A stretch of 6,244 nt of DNA from JBEKDJ01 sp050014415 (GTDB lineage: Bacteria > Desulfobacterota > BSN033 > UBA1163). Location of the stretch: contig JBEKDJ010000294.1 of assembly GCA_050014415.1 (NCBI GenBank), forward strand, positions 1 to 6,244. The letters are read 5' to 3'. The position numbers were made by a program, and so were the translations under genes. Numbering within the stretch: the stretch's first letter is position 1; the number at the start of each line of letters is the position of its first letter. A model generated the notes under the pieces. It was not told the origin of the DNA. It ran no database searches and saw nothing but the letters and a program-made list of their open reading frames with translations. Below are positions 4,672 to 6,244 of this stretch, in pieces.

Positions 4672-5052
4672 ATGCTTGCAGGACCGGATCTGTTAGTCAT
4701 CTTGGCAATTGCTTTGATTGTTTTTGGGCCCAAGAAACTCCCAGAATTAGCTAAGACGATTGGCAAGGCGATGGCAGAGTTAAAGAGAACAACTGAAGAA
4801 GTGAAGGAGAGTATCGGAATCAAAGAGCTGGGAGACATAAGAAGCAACCTGACTGGGATGGACCTTTTTGTCGATTTAGCTGAAAAGGTATCTGCTTCCA
4901 TGAGTAAGACGAACGCAGGAACCTCTGTGCCTGCGGACGCTTCGGCTTCGGTTGCTGAAAAGACCTTATCTGCCGAAGAGGCCGCAAACCCGGTTAGGGA
5001 TGGGGGTATGTTGAAGAACGAGGAGCTGAACCAGGCTCCAGAGAAATCGTAA
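4672..5052 (+). CDS. tatB: Sec-independent protein translocase subunit TatB (TatA/B family)
   Basis: This 126-residue protein is the second Tat single-helix subunit. It has a transmembrane helix (DLLVILAIALIVFG, 6-19), the hinge FGPKKLPELAKT (18-29), and a long amphipathic helix (GKAMAELKRTTEEVKESIGI, 31-50). An acidic, Ala/Ser-rich tail to 126 looks disordered. The longer tail, the extended amphipathic helix (ELKRTTEEVKE) and its place after tatA favour TatB, which with TatC forms the receptor for twin-arginine signal peptides. However, TatA and TatB are hard to separate in this group, and a second TatA is possible. GAGAGG lies shortly before the ATG and can be masked by a hairpin. An intrinsic terminator follows 44 bp after the stop codon. 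Confidence 0.85.
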   Translation: MLAGPDLLVILAIALIVFGPKKLPELAKTIGKAMAELKRTTEEVKESIGIKELGDIRSNLTGMDLFVDLAEKVSASMSKTNAGTSVPADASASVAEKTLSAEEAANPVRDGGMLKNEELNQAPEKS

Positions 5053-5095
5053 AGAGAAGGCATCTTGTCTTATTTGAGAAGAAGTTTCATGTGGG

Positions 5096-5120
5096 AAAAC
5101 CATCCTTAGGATGGTTTTTT
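5096..5120 (+). terminator. Rho-independent terminator of tatA-tatB
   Basis: AAAACCATCC (5096-5105), loop TTA, GGATGGTTTT (5109-5118): a perfect ten-pair stem whose 3' arm runs into a stretch of six T (5115-5120). The leading A-run would allow some termination on the other strand too, but no leftward gene ends here. Confidence 0.9.
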
Positions 5121-5170
5121 AGCATTATGGGAAAGTGGCCATCGTGGAAGGATGGAATAAATCTTAGTTT

Positions 5171-5884
5171 ATGAAAGGATCTCCTCAATCAGAATTGAAA
5201 TGGGCCGGGACGATTTGCTTCTTGGGAGCAGTATTCATCTTTATCACCTATCGATACAATTCCTGGTTATTAACTGAAGCGGCAAGACTCTATGGCATTC
5301 TCCATGATCCCCATCGATTAAAAGAAGTGATCTCTTCCTTCGGGCCATATTCTCCCCTGGTTTTTATACTCATCCAGATGTTGCAAGTAGTTGTGGCCCC
5401 CATTCCAGGTGGTCCGATTGAATTCTTGGGAGGCTACCTCTTCGGAGTAAAGGCCGGATTTCTTTATTCCATGATTGGTCTTGTCATGGGCTCCTGGATC
5501 GCCTTCAGTTTGGCCAGGATCTTTGAAAAGTGGGCAGTTGAAAAGTTTGTTTCGGCAGAGTCCAGGAAGAAGTTTGACTATTTGATTGGACATGAAGGTG
5601 TCATCTTGAGCCTTCTCCTCTTCTTGATTCCATGTTTTCCAAAGGACGCCTTGTGCTATATCTTAGGGTTGACACCCATGCACTTAGGTATTTTTCTGCT
5701 CGTCTCAACGATTGGGAGAATGCCCGGAACGTTGATGGCGACCCTTGAAGGCGCTAAGGCTTTTAATCATCAATATAAGACCTTATTGATCCTGTTGGGA
5801 ATTTCCTCGCTGGTCATCCTGGTCTTTTATATCCACCATGAGAAGATTCATCAGTTGATCAGGAAACTTCATTTTGGCCAATAG
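5171..5884 (+). CDS. TVP38/TMEM64 (VTT-domain) family membrane protein
   Basis: This 237-residue inner-membrane protein belongs to the TVP38/TMEM64 branch of the DedA/VTT superfamily, some members of which are linked to lipid scrambling and membrane homeostasis; the exact role is unknown. Segments are a first helix (about 12-28), then the re-entrant VTT core starting PIPGGPIEFLGGYLFG (77-92), MIGLVMGSWIAFSLAR (101-116), LLLFLIPCFPKDALCYILGL (148-167), the conserved GRMPGT (182-187), and a last helix (204-220). The usual VTT signature of an N-terminal G-x-x-x-G and a later F-P-K-D loop is intact. ATG 5171 is the first possible start because an in-frame TAG lies two codons upstream. Its Shine-Dalgarno is poor (GGAAGG is too far), so translation may be weak. 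It follows the tatB terminator and so is a separate unit, though no clear promoter is seen. Confidence 0.85.
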   Translation: MKGSPQSELKWAGTICFLGAVFIFITYRYNSWLLTEAARLYGILHDPHRLKEVISSFGPYSPLVFILIQMLQVVVAPIPGGPIEFLGGYLFGVKAGFLYSMIGLVMGSWIAFSLARIFEKWAVEKFVSAESRKKFDYLIGHEGVILSLLLFLIPCFPKDALCYILGLTPMHLGIFLLVSTIGRMPGTLMATLEGAKAFNHQYKTLLILLGISSLVILVFYIHHEKIHQLIRKLHFGQ

Positions 5885-5959
5885 ACTGGTCGCAACGCTT
5901 CAGGCCCCTGAGATCCTCTGTCACTCAATGAGAAATCTCCCCCTGTGATGATTTCCGGT

Positions 5960-6244
5960 TCAACTCTTTTTGAGAAGTTCACAAAGTTCGATGAGAACAC
6001 CCTTCGAAGATTTGGGATGGACGAAAGCGACTTTTGTCTGATGGGCACCTGGCCGGGGTTTCTGATCAATCAGCGTTGCTCCCTTTGTGAGAAAGGCTTT
6101 CACCTCGGTCTCAATGTCATCGACCTCGAAACAGATATGATGGATTCCAGGTCCCTTTGTCTCCAGGAATTTAACCAGAGGAGAATCTGGCTCTGCAGGT
6201 TGGACCAGCTCGATATTCGATTCACCGATCTTGAAAAAGCCGAC
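5960..6244 (-). CDS. mce: Methylmalonyl-CoA epimerase (5' part cut by window)
   Basis: The minus-strand frame, open at the right edge, ends at TGA 5962-5960 and gives the last 94 residues of a glyoxalase-fold protein. It reads FFKIGESNIELVQPAEPDS, then FLETKGPGIHHICFEVDDIE, FLTKGATLIDQKPRPGAH, and KSSKGVLIELCEL. This is the typical methylmalonyl-CoA epimerase C-terminal part. It contains the GIHH histidine (35 in the fragment) and the glutamate of IELCE (86), which match the family's metal ligands. The enzyme interconverts (S)- and (R)-methylmalonyl-CoA between propionyl-CoA carboxylase and methylmalonyl-CoA mutase, in propionate or branched-chain amino acid metabolism. Family members are about 135 residues, so about 40 are beyond the edge. 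It is convergent with the VTT protein, with a 75-bp gap that holds a weak inverted repeat (GAAATC 5932-5937 / GATTTC 5950-5955) but no clear terminator. Confidence 0.93.
   Translation of the reverse strand, partial: VGFFKIGESNIELVQPAEPDSPLVKFLETKGPGIHHICFEVDDIETEVKAFLTKGATLIDQKPRPGAHQTKVAFVHPKSSKGVLIELCELLKKS

Noticed and set aside
4575..5063. A 162-codon open frame on the minus strand across tatB.
   Set aside because: It is the antisense of tatB, Ser/Phe-rich as expected for a shadow frame, without a start signal.

Overview
The window looks like a chromosomal piece of an anaerobic or sediment-dwelling bacterium of the former Deltaproteobacteria (Desulfobacterota). This is inferred from gene content and protein style, not from a marker gene. 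The clues are a liv-type amino-acid transporter, a PcnB-type nucleotidyltransferase, two single-helix Tat subunits, a methylmalonyl-CoA epimerase, the remnant of a small Rho_N-like protein, and a thioredoxin-like gene that appears to use selenocysteine. Base composition is moderate, and no insertion sequence, tRNA, rRNA or CRISPR array is visible.

Left part (1-2405): the 3' part of livF runs off the left edge. After it lies a short remnant of the C-terminus of a TRAP transporter large permease. Convergent to these is pcnB on the minus strand. Upstream of pcnB is an extended -10 promoter and a leader of about 217 nt. The leader can fold into one long hairpin and a three-way junction, and G-U wobbles place the fold on the pcnB-sense strand.

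Middle (2406-3571): a spacer with a perfect 13-bp palindrome and a plausible plus-strand promoter precedes a decayed Rho_N/SAP-like gene (in-frame TAG) and a short imperfect hexamer repeat. Next comes the most interesting gene, a 199-residue thioredoxin-like protein with an in-frame TGA exactly where the first Cys of a CxxC motif belongs (U-I-G-C). A hairpin directly after the TGA resembles a bacterial SECIS element. A strong Shine-Dalgarno sits before the ATG upstream of the TGA, so a standard gene caller would give only the C-terminal part, from an internal GTG.

Right part (3546-6244): yhhQ (queuosine-precursor transporter family) is on the minus strand and its 3' end overlaps the selenoprotein gene by 26 bp. 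Divergent from it is a tatA-tatB pair ending in a clear intrinsic terminator; tatC is not in the window. A TVP38/TMEM64 (VTT-domain) membrane protein follows, and then the 3' part of a convergent methylmalonyl-CoA epimerase runs off the right edge. Most genes are unrelated housekeeping or transport functions in short transcription units; tatA-tatB is the only clear operon.
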